From DATFYM01 sp035315065 (GTDB taxonomy: Bacteria > Acidobacteriota > Terriglobia > UBA7540): DNA of 64,000 nt. Below the pieces are notes generated by a model, which was given only the letters and a program-made list of their open reading frames with translations, was not told the origin of the DNA and made no database searches. Positions 34,469 through 42,830 of the stretch are shown here, piece after piece. The DNA lies in NCBI GenBank assembly GCA_035315065.1, contig DATFYM010000002.1, forward strand, positions 9,479 to 73,478. The letters are read 5' to 3'. The first letter of the stretch is position 1. Each line of letters begins with the position of its first letter. Made by a program: the position numbers and the translations under genes.

Positions 34469-34594
34469 GAAGAAGTCGAGAGTCGAAAGTTGAAAGTCGA
34501 AAGTAAAGAACCCCTCTTCTCTCGACTTCCCTTCACCACTTGAGGTTTCGGGGTTCGGTACTTTCGACTTTCAACTCTCCACTTTCGACTTCTT
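34469..34594. repeat. Inverted repeat, GTCGAAA heptad family, entering a gene 3' end
   Basis: Left arm 34469-34505 (GAAGAAGTCGAGAGTCGAAA...), right arm 34559-34594 (ACTTTCGACTTTCAACTCTC...). The right arm supplies the last seven codons and stop of the crotonase gene. Confidence 0.9.
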
Positions 34595-35359
34595 CTGACC
34601 CCAACGTGGCGGTCGCTTCTCAAGAAAGGCGTTGATCCCTTCGGCGGCATCCGCCGTCGACATCAGCCCGTCCAGGTACAACCTTTCGAGATGGGGGAGG
34701 TCTTCAACGAGTGCGCGCTGAATGGCGAGTCGAGCTGCACGACAGGCGTAACTGAGCGAGGAAGATGAGCGCGGAAGAAAGTCGGCATGCAGCCAGTGGT
34801 CGAGGGCGTCCTCCAGGCCTGCCTTCACCACTCGCGCCACCAGTCCTTGCCGGGCCGCGTCCAAGCCGCTGATCGATTCGCCGGTGAGAAGGAGGTGCGA
34901 CGCAATGGCCTGAGTTGTCCGCACGGGTAGCAGGGCTGAAGCCGCCGGAGCGAAGACCCCAAGTTTGATCTCCGGGCACCCGAACTGCGCTGTTTCTTCG
35001 GCAACGACCAGATCACAGGCCAGCACCAGTTCGAATCCGCCGCCCAGGCATCGTCCTCGGACCGCCGCGATCACCGGCGCCGGTGTCTCGGTAACGCGTC
35101 TCAGCAACCCGTGCAAGGCCGCCAGTGCGTCGGGAATGTGCTCGCAACGGTGCTCTTCGATGCTGGAGCCGAAACTGAAGTTCGGCCCTTCGGCGCCAAG
35201 GACCACAGCATTCAGTTCGCGCCCGGCGCAAAGTGCGAAGGCGGCGTCGAGTTCCGCCATCATTGGGCGATCGAGGATGTTCGCCTTCGGTACCGCCAGG
35301 GCGACGCGCGCGACGCGGTCTCGATGGGAGAAGTCCAGCCGGACCTTTTGGAAGTTCAT
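34571..35359 (-). CDS. Crotonase-family enoyl-CoA hydratase/isomerase, possibly a cyclic dienoyl-CoA hydratase
   Basis: 262 residues from ATG 35359; a TTG 12 bp upstream is possible. Crotonase fold: LAVPKANILDRPMMAEL, LGAEGPNFSFGSSIEEH, VIAAVRGRCLGGGFELVLAC (oxyanion region) and FGCPEIKLGVFAPAASALL. PKANILD and GPNFSFG resemble cyclohexadienecarbonyl-CoA hydratases of benzoyl-CoA degradation, but no other pathway gene lies nearby, so this is only a suggestion. The catalytic glutamate region differs from classical ECH. The last residues (KKSKVES) come from the repeat arm. Confidence 0.8.
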   Translation of the reverse strand: MNFQKVRLDFSHRDRVARVALAVPKANILDRPMMAELDAAFALCAGRELNAVVLGAEGPNFSFGSSIEEHRCEHIPDALAALHGLLRRVTETPAPVIAAVRGRCLGGGFELVLACDLVVAEETAQFGCPEIKLGVFAPAASALLPVRTTQAIASHLLLTGESISGLDAARQGLVARVVKAGLEDALDHWLHADFLPRSSSSLSYACRAARLAIQRALVEDLPHLERLYLDGLMSTADAAEGINAFLEKRPPRWGQKKSKVES

Positions 35360-35371
35360 GAAAACTCTCAA

Positions 35372-35933
35372 ATCTCAGCTATTAGCTGGCAGCCTCGACT
35401 GAACTCTTCAACCATCGACATTTGACCTTAGCTCTTTTCCAGTCTCCTGATCGTATGGTCATCTCCGGCCTACTGATTCTAAGAGACTTCTCCGCCTTGC
35501 TGGGTTTGAGGCGCCTCCGACCTTTGCAGGCTAATTCTGCCAGTCGCAGGGGGGGCACCGACAGGCCTGAAAGTCCCTGCAACCAATGGAAACCAATGGC
35601 GATACCTGCTACGGGTTCGTTGGCGGTTTCTCCAATCTTCCATCCGCCGCCGCACTTCCTAGAGCAGAGCCCTGTACCCTATACGTTGTCCCCTGTATCG
35701 ACCCTAGGACTGGATTGCCTGTTTCTAGCCTACTCTATCGGCGGGAAAAGTCAAGCAAAAAGTTGGGGCCGCCCTACCCCGATTGTCAGCAGTGACTATT
35801 ACGCACATCAGCAAAGGCGATTACCTTCTGCCACGTGTTAACCAACCGGCCCCTCGCGGCGTAATAGTGGTGTAAAGCGGAATGCCTGCTGTTCAGGGCA
35901 ACGCATCAACTCTCAAGCGAGAGGGGAAACACC
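35372..35933. other. Divergent noncoding region, no gene seen
   Basis: 574 bp between divergent genes. Short frames here lack family signals. A few TCAG words occur at 35366-35395. It is one of the few large gaps without a clear heptad inverted repeat. The strong Shine-Dalgarno GAGAGGGG at about 35920 belongs to the next gene. Confidence 0.5.
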
Positions 35934-36863
35934 ATGAAAAAGAGACCTTCGACGCTGTGGTTCACGACGGCGCTTCTGGCAGCGCTGATGTCGGCGTTGG
36001 CCGCAACGCTCGGCGCCCGCCAGTCTTCGCCGGCTCCGGCGGCCACGCCCGCGTCATCCAAGCAGTCCAGGGCCACCAGGAGTGCGCAGGCGCAGGAACC
36101 GGCCCGGCCGCCGCTCGCCAGTAACCCGCAAGATCCGGAAACAATGGAGATCACCAAGCGCGACCTCAATAATCTCTTGCGCCGCTATCCTCAAGCCAAC
36201 GCCACCCTTCGCCTCGACCAGTCGCTCGTCGCCGACCAGGAATACCTGGACCATTACCCTGACCTCCGAGATTTCCTCAAGGCGCATCCCGAGGTGGTGG
36301 CTAACCCAAGTGCCTTTATCGAGAGCAGCTTTAGAGTCGATTCGCAACAAGGAGGTGACCCCGTGTTTCTCCGATTTATGAATGATCTTTGGCCGTTTTT
36401 GGTTTTTCTGGTAGTGACGGCCGCGCTGCTCTGGATCCTCAAGGTGATTCTGGAAAACCGCCGCTGGGGCAAAATGGCGAAAGTCCAATCGGAGGCCCAC
36501 GCCAAGCTGCTGGAGAAATTCGCCACTAACCAGGAGTTGCTGGCCTATATGCAGACGGAAGCGGGCAAGCGGTTCCTGGAGTCGGCACCCATCCCTGTTG
36601 ATCTGGAACAAAGGCCGCGCATGAGCGCGCCGTTTGGGCGTATCCTCTGGTCGGTGCAGTTAGGGTTTATACTGGCGCTGGCAGGATTGGGATTGATCTA
36701 CGTGCGCGGTTACGCGCCCGATGTCGCCGAGGAGTTGCTGGTGTTCGGCACTCTGGCCCTGACGCTGGGATTGGGTTTTGTTCTTTCGGCGCTCGTCTCC
36801 TTTGGGCTCTCCAAGCACCTGGGGCTGCTGACCAACGCGCCCGTGAAATCATTGAGTGATTGA
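35934..36863 (+). CDS. Hypothetical exported or membrane protein upstream of an ECF sigma gene
   Basis: 309 residues with GAGAGGGG 8 bp before the ATG. N-terminal signal (KKRPSTLWFTTALLAALMSA), then an Ala/Ser/Pro-rich stretch, a soluble segment (about residues 60-145, with LNNLLRRYPQANATLRL), a helix FLVFLVVTAALLWILKVIL, a charged segment rich in Glu/Lys, and two C-terminal helices. I do not recognise the family. The order with the sigma factor and anti-sigma genes suggests it is part of the same envelope-sensing unit. Confidence 0.7.
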   Translation: MKKRPSTLWFTTALLAALMSALAATLGARQSSPAPAATPASSKQSRATRSAQAQEPARPPLASNPQDPETMEITKRDLNNLLRRYPQANATLRLDQSLVADQEYLDHYPDLRDFLKAHPEVVANPSAFIESSFRVDSQQGGDPVFLRFMNDLWPFLVFLVVTAALLWILKVILENRRWGKMAKVQSEAHAKLLEKFATNQELLAYMQTEAGKRFLESAPIPVDLEQRPRMSAPFGRILWSVQLGFILALAGLGLIYVRGYAPDVAEELLVFGTLALTLGLGFVLSALVSFGLSKHLGLLTNAPVKSLSD

Positions 36864-36998
36864 GCCATTGGAGAATTGAGTTATTGGGTGATTGCAACAT
36901 TGAAGTATATTGGGCCATGAGTTGTTGAGCCATTGAAAACAAGAAAGAACAACCTACTTCTTCAATGGCGCAATGACCGATGGCTCAATGACTCAATT
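36849..36998. repeat. Inverted repeat, TCATTGA heptad family
   Basis: Left arm ATCATTGAGTGATTGAGCCA (from about 36848) with more ATTGAG words to about 36945; right arm TTCAATGGCGCAATGACCGA... to 36998. It starts at the last five codons of the upstream gene and ends 11 bp before the sigma factor ATG. Confidence 0.88.
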
Positions 36999-37009
36999 CA
37001 AGGAAAATC

Positions 37010-37714
37010 ATGCGGGAAATCGCCATCACCGAAATCGGGCAGGCGCAGGCGGGCGCGGCGGAGTCCGAAGAGACCTTTCACATGGACGAGGAGAGCTTCC
37101 GGGGGTTCTACGAGCGCACGGCCCGTTCCCTGTGGGCTTACCTTTCCCGCGCCTCCGGCGACCCGTCCCTGGCCGACGATCTGCTTCAGGACACCTACTA
37201 TCGCTTCCTGCGCGCCGCCTTGCCGGAAACCACTGAGGCCCATCGCAAGAACTATCTTTTTCGCATCGCTACCAATCTGCTTCGCGACCACTGGCGGCGG
37301 CACAAACCCACGGAGCCCCTCACGTCGCCGGAATCGGGGTCTGAACCCGGCTCGGAATCGGAGCAAGGAAGGGACTTCGAGGCGGCCGACCGCGCCGCCG
37401 ATCAAATCCAGCAACAGTCGGACTTGGGTCGCGCGCTCAATTACCTCAAGCCGCGCGAGCGCGAGATGTTGTGGATGGCTTACGTCGAGGGCTTCAGCCA
37501 CAAGGAGATCGCCGACACGGTGGGTTTGAAAGCGGGCAGTATCCGCCTGCTGCTGTTCCGCGCGCGGCACAAGCTGGCGGGGTTGTTGAAGAGGAGTAAG
37601 GAAACGGAAGCCAGAAGCCAGAAGTCAGAAGTTAGAATGAAGAGCGGAATAGGGGATATTCTGGCTCCTGACTTCTGTCTCCTGTCTCCTTTTGTCGGGA
37701 AGGTGGAGTCATGA
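37010..37714 (+). CDS. ECF-type RNA polymerase sigma factor
   Basis: 234 residues; AAGGA 8 bp before the ATG. Region 2: FYERTARSLWAYLSRASGDP and DLLQDTYYRFLRA, then LFRIATNLLRDHWRR. Region 4: LNYLKPREREMLWMAYVEG, HKEIADTVGLKAGSIRLLLF and RARHKLAG. The linker (about residues 100-145) is Glu/Ser-rich. The C-terminal 35 or so residues (after LLKRSKETEARS) are not family sequence and are encoded by an inverted repeat at 37606-37691. The gene overlaps the anti-sigma gene by 4 bp (ATGA), so the pair is translationally coupled. Confidence 0.9.
   Translation: MREIAITEIGQAQAGAAESEETFHMDEESFRGFYERTARSLWAYLSRASGDPSLADDLLQDTYYRFLRAALPETTEAHRKNYLFRIATNLLRDHWRRHKPTEPLTSPESGSEPGSESEQGRDFEAADRAADQIQQQSDLGRALNYLKPREREMLWMAYVEGFSHKEIADTVGLKAGSIRLLLFRARHKLAGLLKRSKETEARSQKSEVRMKSGIGDILAPDFCLLSPFVGKVES
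37606..37691. repeat. Inverted repeat, CAGAAGT heptad family, inside the sigma factor 3' end
   Basis: Left arm GGAAGCCAGAAGCCAGAAGT... (from about 37606) and right arm CTGGCTCCTGACTTCTGTCT to about 37691. Both arms lie inside the open frame. Confidence 0.85.
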
Positions 37715-38223
37715 ACGTACCCTACTGCGAGCGCGAAACCGAACTGGTGGAGGCGATGACGTCGGGACGCTGGCCTGACGCCTGCGGCGACGACTTGCGT
37801 CGCCACGTGGCGGCCTGCGCGGTGTGCGCGGACGCAGTCCTGGTGGCGCGAGCCCTCGAACTGGAGAGCGCGCAGGCCAAAGCTGAAATGGCGCTGCCAA
37901 CGGCCGGCTTGGTCTGGTGGAAAGCTCAGATGCGCGCCCGGCGCGAGGCGGCCGATCAGGCTGCCCAACCCATTGCCATCGTCGAAGGCCTGGCTTGGGT
38001 CAGCGGGGTGCTGTGCCTTGTGGGCACGGCGATCTGGCAACGGAGGTGGATTGAGGAATGGCTGGGCTGGTTTGCCCAAATCACGCAGTTCAGCCATTTC
38101 GCGTGGAGCAGCCTTTGGTCCCAGGGGCTCCGAACGGGACCGTGGAGCCTCACCTTGATGATGGTTTTGGGCGCCGGCCTTCTGGTGAGTGCGCTGGTTT
38201 ATGCGGTGCTCGCGGATCGATAG
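37711..38223 (+). CDS. Anti-sigma factor with zinc-binding motif and two membrane helices
   Basis: 170 residues. N-terminal zinc-binding anti-sigma motif HVAACAVC (HxxxCxxC) with an upstream cysteine at YCERETELVEAM; a helical stretch follows, then helices at about 87-103 (GLAWVSGVLCLVGTAIW) and 140-165. This is the layout of a membrane-anchored anti-sigma factor that holds its sigma until an envelope signal arrives. The ATG overlaps the sigma stop. No signal receptor domain is present. Confidence 0.8.
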   Translation: MNVPYCERETELVEAMTSGRWPDACGDDLRRHVAACAVCADAVLVARALELESAQAKAEMALPTAGLVWWKAQMRARREAADQAAQPIAIVEGLAWVSGVLCLVGTAIWQRRWIEEWLGWFAQITQFSHFAWSSLWSQGLRTGPWSLTLMMVLGAGLLVSALVYAVLADR

Positions 38224-38303
38224 AGCAGTGGCGAGTGACTCTGATTTCTTGAACTCTCTCACCCCCTCTTTCATCAGCATCGTTACAGACCGCCGGTCGA
38301 CCA

Positions 38304-40943
38304 CTACTCGGCGCGCAACGCCATCAGCGGGTCGGTATTAGCCGCCCGGCGCGCAGGGACGAAGCCCGCCACCACACCCACCGCCACCAGCAGCGCGCCG
38401 GCGGCAACATAGGTGATGGGATCGGTGGTGGTAACGCCGTAGAGCAAGCTGGTCATCATGCGAACCAGCAGCAGCGAGGCGCCGGCCCCCAACGCCAGTC
38501 CGGTGAGCACGAGGCGAAGGCTCTGGCCCAGCACCAGTCCGATGATATTGAGCCGGGAAGCTCCCAGCGCCATTCGCACTCCCATTTCATACGTCCGCTG
38601 GGTAGTAGAGTAGGAAATCACTCCGTAGGTGCCAATGGCCGCGAGCAGCAGCGCACAGGCGGCAAAGCTGATGAAGAGCCACATCAGGGACCGGGGCTGG
38701 GACGTGGAGTCCTTCATCACGTCCTCCAGGGTGCGCACCTCACCCACTGGGATATTGGGATTCAGATCGCGCACCAGGCCGCGAATTTGGTTGGCCACCT
38801 GGGCCACCTGGGCCGGGTCCGATCCCGTCCGCACCATTAAGTTCATGGTGGCCGGCAGTTGCTCCGTCAGGTCCACCGCCTGAGGATAGGGCAGGTACAA
38901 GGTCCCCTGTAGCCAGTCGGGAAGGTCGCTTGCCAGGCTGTAGAGTCTCACGTCGCCCACCACGCCCACCACCGTTCGCCACTGCTGGTCCCAAACCGCC
39001 CGGATCTTTTTGCCGATGGGATTCTCGCCGGACCAGTAGCGGCGGGCCGTGGATGCACTCACTATCACCACGGAAGCGGACTTCTCGCCGTCGACTTCAG
39101 TGAACGCCCGTCCGGCGAGGATGGGAATGTGCAAGATCCGGAAGGCGCCCGGGGTGACGGCTTCCGCCCAGAGGAGGGGCGCGATGTTTTGCGCCGCATC
39201 CCGGGAATGCCCTTCCACCTCCACCGGGAGGGACGGCGCTACGCCGCTCAAGGGGATGGCATTGGCGGCAGCCACGTCCGAGACTCCGTTGATTCCCCGC
39301 GCGCGCATCAGCAGTTGATTGTAGAGGGCGACGCAGGCGGCACGCTCCCGGCAGAGGGAGAGGTCCGGCGACACCTGGACCGCGACGAGTTGGGTGGGGC
39401 TGAAGCCAGGGTCCACTTGTGTCATGCGCCAGAGGCTTCGGGTGAGGAGTCCGGCGGCAACCGCCAGCACCACGGCCAAGGCCACCTCGGCGGTGATAAT
39501 CGAGCCACGCAAGCGGGCTCCCGCCGTGCCGGTGGCGCGCTGTCCGCCCGACTTGATGGTCTCAAGGAGATTCAGCCTTGAGGTGCTCCAAGCTGGAGCC
39601 AGGCCGGCGGCGACGCCGGTGAGAAGGGTCAACACGGCCATAAACGCCAGCACGCGCCAGTCGATGCCCACCTGGGCCAGGCGGGGAGTGCCGGCGGGGA
39701 GGGAGGCTTTCAATACAGCCAACGCTCCCCACGCCAGCCACAGACCCAGGAGGCCGCCGATCAAAGCCAGCGCCACGCTTTAGGTGAGAGGTTGGCGCAG
39801 CAGCCGGCCACGCGCCGCACCCAGCGCCGACCGCAGACCAATCTCCTTGCGGCGGGCGGTGGCGCGGGAAAGCAAAAGACTGGCCACGTTGGCGCAGGCA
39901 ATCAGCAGGATCATTCCCACCGCCGCCGCCAGCACCAGTAACTTGGTGCGGACATCGCTTACCAGATCCTCCTGCAACGGGCGCACGGTGGCATCCTAAT
40001 TCCAGTAGCGGCCCATGGGAAACGAAAACAAGGTGATGATGTGCGAGACGAGCGGGTGCAACTCATTGCGGGCTTGTGCCAGGGTCGCGCCTGGACGCAA
40101 CCTTGCCACTACCGGCATGAAGCCCTTGCCCCAATAGTCCTCCGCGTCGTTGGGGTCAAGGTGAAGGGGAATCCAGAGTTGCACTTCGGAGGAAGGAAAG
40201 AGAAAGCCGGGCGGCATCACCCCCACGATCTGCCTGCCCACGCCCTCCACGCTGATAATGCGTCCCAGGACGCCCGGGGCACCGGCGAACCGCTGCCGCC
40301 ACAGAGCGTCGCTGATGATGGCCACGCGGTCCTCGCCCGGACGGTCCTGGCCGGCGGAGAACGTGTTCCCTATCTCCGCTTCCACTCCCAGCAAGGAGAA
40401 AAAGTTCGCCGAGACGGTGCTCCCACGCATTCGCTGCGCCTCGCCCGCAATTACCACATTGAGTTCGGCGGGCCCTCCGACGCCGGCGACCTCCATGGTC
40501 CGACTCTCCTGCTGCAACGCGACGCCTGCACTTTTGGGGTAATAACCCGTCACGTGCACCAATCGGTCCGGATGCGCGTAAGGGAGGGGCTGCAAGAGGA
40601 CGCCGTTCACAATGCTGAACATCGCGGCGTTGCCACCGATTCCCAGAGCGAGAGAAAGCGCCGCCACGGCGGTGAATCCTGCATTCTTCCGCAAGGTGCG
40701 AAAACCGTAGCGCAAGTCCTGCCAGAATTGCTCCAGCCACATCCACCCCCACGCTTCGCGGACCTCTTCCTTCACCAGGGCCGTGCTGCCGAAAGCGCGC
40801 CGGGCGGCATGGCGGGCTTCGCCGGCAGGGACACCGGTCTGCTGCTGTTCCTCGGTTTCGAGATCAAGGTCGGTGCCGACCTCTCTCTCCAGGTCCTCTT
40901 CCCGGGCCTGCCGTCTCTCGCGCCATCGGCTCCAAATGCTCAT
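38304..40943 (-). pseudogene. ADOP-family permease gene interrupted by two in-frame stop codons
   Basis: One reading frame from ATG 40943 (MSIWSRWRERRQAR) to the stop at 38304 covers 879 codons and shows every ADOP feature: N-terminal cytoplasmic helix pair, first FtsX block (LLVLAAAVGMILLIACANVA), second block (SYSTTQRTYEMGVRMALGA) and DPLMALRAE. It is broken only by TAG at codon 316 (39996-39998) and TAA at codon 388 (39780-39782). The TAA falls where the family has Glu in LLTES, a likely G-to-T change. No frameshift is needed, so the damage is recent or a sequencing error. padR upstream is its expected regulator. Confidence 0.82.
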
Positions 40944-40967
40944 TTGTGCGTCCTCCGTCAAGAAATC

Positions 40968-41062
40968 GGGAGTAGGGAGCAGGGAGTAGGGAGTAGGGAA
41001 AGAAGGAATAAGGCAAAGGCCTGATCTTTCCCTACTCCCTACTCCCCACTCCCTACTCCCTA
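40968..41062. repeat. Inverted repeat, GGGAGTA heptad family
   Basis: Left arm GGGAGTAGGGAGCAGGGAGT (from 40968) to about 41003; right arm 41028-41062 of tandem ACTCCCT words. It ends exactly at the padR stop codon and separates padR from the permease gene it presumably regulates. Confidence 0.9.
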
Positions 41063-41419
41063 TTAAGCGGGCCGCATCACCCGCGCGATAGCGCCCACCA
41101 GTTGATTCCACTTCGACGCTTCCGCGGCCAACTGTTTCCTCCCCGCCGGGGTCAAGCGGTAGTACTTGAATTGCCGGTTCCGATCCTTGGCCATCTCCCA
41201 CTTCGCCGCCACCAAGCCCTTCCGCTCCAGGCGATGCAAGGCCGGATAAAGCGACCCGTGCTCGATGCGTAGTACTTCGTCTGTCGTGCTCTGGATGTGC
41301 CTGGCGATCTGGTGGCCATGGGCGGGGCCGAATACGAGCGTGCGCAGGATGAGCATATCCAGCGTGCCTTGCAACAACTCCGTACGGCCGGAAGTGTCTT
41401 TGCTCATGATGGTAGACAT
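41063..41419 (-). CDS. PadR-family transcriptional regulator
   Basis: 118 residues from 41419, or 114 from the internal ATG at 41407. PadR winged helix: LLQGTLDMLILRTLVFGPAH with GHQIARHIQ, then VLRIEHGSLYPALHRLERKG, LVAAKWEM and RQFKYYRLTPAGRKQL. PadR proteins repress nearby genes and respond to small molecules. In Acidobacteriota such PadR genes often precede ADOP permeases, as here. A perfect 8-bp palindrome covers the start codon and is a likely autoregulatory operator. Confidence 0.93.
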   Translation of the reverse strand: MSTIMSKDTSGRTELLQGTLDMLILRTLVFGPAHGHQIARHIQSTTDEVLRIEHGSLYPALHRLERKGLVAAKWEMAKDRNRQFKYYRLTPAGRKQLAAEASKWNQLVGAIARVMRPA

Positions 41420-41427
41420 TCTACCAT
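41409..41427. promoter_or_regulatory. Palindrome ATGGTAGA-CAT-TCTACCAT over the padR start
   Basis: Perfect 8-bp inverted repeat with a 3-bp centre, which is the reverse complement of the first padR ATG. Its position suggests that a bound regulator would block padR transcription or translation. A half-site-like GGGTAGACG lies at about 41442. Confidence 0.55.
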
Positions 41428-41778
41428 AAGAAGCTCAAGCAGGGTAGACGTCCTTCCCTCGAAATCGTTAGCACACGGCGTGGGGTCTACCTGCGATCTG
41501 CGAACGGCAGTCGAAAATCGGCAATGAGGAGTGGGTCCGGAAACTCTGCGGCTTGGGGCTTGGGGCGATTGAGCGAATGATTCCGGCAGACGTCGAGCTA
41601 CAGTCGATGGGCTGCGTGGCGTTGTTCTGTGGCTCCGCTCTCGGGCCGCTCAGAACGAACGGCAAAGTTCGAACAGCACAAACTCTGCGCTGCCCTCCGC
41701 AACCATAATCTACCGATAATTTGAGGGAAGAGATCACGCTGCCGCTTTCGCCTGGCCTGCCGCAACCATGGTTCGAGA
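41428..41778. other. Noncoding gap, no gene seen
   Basis: Between padR and the vapBC promoter. A minus-strand frame of 105 codons has no family signal and odd composition. No heptad element is present in this gap. Confidence 0.5.
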
Positions 41779-41807
41779 TTGACACTGATGCATTAACGCA
41801 CTAAAAT
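41779..41807 (+). promoter_or_regulatory. Strong sigma-70 promoter of the vapB-like gene, probably leaderless
   Basis: TTGACA (41779-41784), 17-bp spacer, TAAAAT (41802-41807). The expected transcription start coincides with the ATG at 41814. The spacer holds TGCATTAACGCA (41789-41800), palindromic at 10 of 12 positions, a possible antitoxin operator. Confidence 0.65.
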
Positions 41808-41813
41808 GATTTT

Positions 41814-42083
41814 ATGCGTACTACAATCGAGCTTCGAGATGATCTGTACCGGGCGCTCAAGGCCCGTGCCGGGCTGAATGGCGTTACACTGGGGCACTTG
41901 GTTCAACGATTGATTGAGCAGGGCCTTCGCTCGTCGACGGACGCGACGACCGCAGCGAAGAGGCAAGGTCCCCCTCCGGTGATCGTTCCTCCCCGCGGAC
42001 TGCTCATTCCCGCCATATCGCGGGCGGAACTGACCCGCATGGAAGAGGAAGAAGAGGAAGCAAAGCATGCGCGACTTGCTTGA
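41814..42083 (+). CDS. VapB-type ribbon-helix-helix antitoxin
   Basis: 89 residues. N-terminal MRTTIELRDDLYRALKARAG with GVTLGHLVQRLIEQGL is a ribbon-helix-helix DNA-binding domain; the C-terminal tail is charged (EEEEEEAKHARLA), as expected of a toxin-neutralising segment. It overlaps the PIN toxin gene by 17 bp. With the toxin frameshifted, it may now be an orphan. It has its own promoter at 41779. Confidence 0.82.
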   Translation: MRTTIELRDDLYRALKARAGLNGVTLGHLVQRLIEQGLRSSTDATTAAKRQGPPPVIVPPRGLLIPAISRAELTRMEEEEEEAKHARLA

Positions 42084-42496
42084 TGCCAGTGTTTGGCTTC
42101 CTTTGAGTGCGCCCGATCATGCGCACTATCTCCGAGCGCGGCGGTACTGGGATGATGAAGCCGCGAGCGAGCTTGCGTTTTGCCGAATAACTGCGCTAGC
42201 TCTGCTGCGTCTGCTGACGAACCCCAGGATCCTTGGCGAGGCGGCCCTGAATGGCGGTGCGGCTTGGCGTGCGCTTGAGACCTGGCTCGCGCTGCCGAAA
42301 ATCACTCTGCTCGGGGAGCCGGCCGGCTTGGACGAATTACTGAGGCAAATGGGCCGGGCAGCTTGACCTGCGCGCTGGAGAGTGGACCGACGCGTATCTT
42401 GCCGCCTTCGCGGCGGCGAGTAACTGCCGTCTGGTTGCCTTTGACGGAGACTTTCATCGTTACCCAGGGATCGAGTTCCTGCACTTGCGGCCCTAA
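42067..42496 (+). pseudogene. VapC-type PIN-domain toxin, frameshifted
   Basis: The frame from 42067 gives LLDASVWLPL with the first PIN aspartate, and CRITALALLRLLTNP, but stops at 42366 after 99 residues. The missing C-terminus is in the next frame: LDLRAGEWTDAYLAAFA, ASNCRLVAFDGDF and a stop at 42494-42496. Removing one G from the run at 42356-42358 joins the two parts into a PIN protein of about 142 residues with all acidic residues. Either a real inactivating insertion or a sequencing error. Confidence 0.8.
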
Positions 42497-42533
42497 CTTC
42501 ACAATCATTCTTCTTTCTTATAATTAGAGGCGG

Positions 42534-42599
42534 GTCGAAAGCTAAAAGTCGAAAGCAGAAGCCGGGCGTTCTTGGCTTTCGACTTCTCGACTTTCGACC
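42534..42599. repeat. Inverted repeat, GTCGAAA heptad family
   Basis: Left arm GTCGAAAGCTAAAAGTCGAA (42534 on); right arm TTTCGACTTCTCGACTTTCG to 42599. The rest of 42497-42830 holds the CRP-like site and the ribosome-binding site of the next gene. Confidence 0.85.
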
Positions 42600-42714
42600 T
42601 TCAACTCTTTTTTCCCCGGACTTTCAACTCTTGTCGGAAGTGTCTCACTTCATGTAGCTTGTGACCAGATTTCAGGGGCGCGAGTTTCGAGATTGTGATG
42701 CCTGACCGTACCAT

Positions 42715-42730
42715 TGTGACGTAAGTCACT
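42715..42730. promoter_or_regulatory. CRP/FNR-family-like palindrome upstream of the pyruvate oxidoreductase gene
   Basis: TGTGACGTAAGTCACT: arms GTGAC/GTCAC with a 4-bp centre, identical at 14 of 16 positions to the site at 14084-14099, and both are followed by GCG. Its centre is about 108 bp before the ATG at 42831. Confidence 0.55.
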
Positions 42731-42830
42731 GCGCGGGCGCTGGCGCGCGGCTTACGCTCGCTCTGAAGTCGAAGGGGTTCCCACATTCCCGATAGTTGGG
42801 GCTACGGACGCATCGGATGGAGGCATGGAC

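Noticed and set aside
38304..40943. Stop-codon reassignment to explain the two nonsense codons in the ADOP gene.
   Set aside because: TAG and TAA act as ordinary stops at many other genes here, for example TAG at 4648-4650 and TAA at the manC-like and lipid genes.
41468..41785. A minus-strand frame of 105 codons between padR and vapB.
   Set aside because: Composition is unlike the neighbouring genes, no domain is recognisable, and it covers the vapB promoter.
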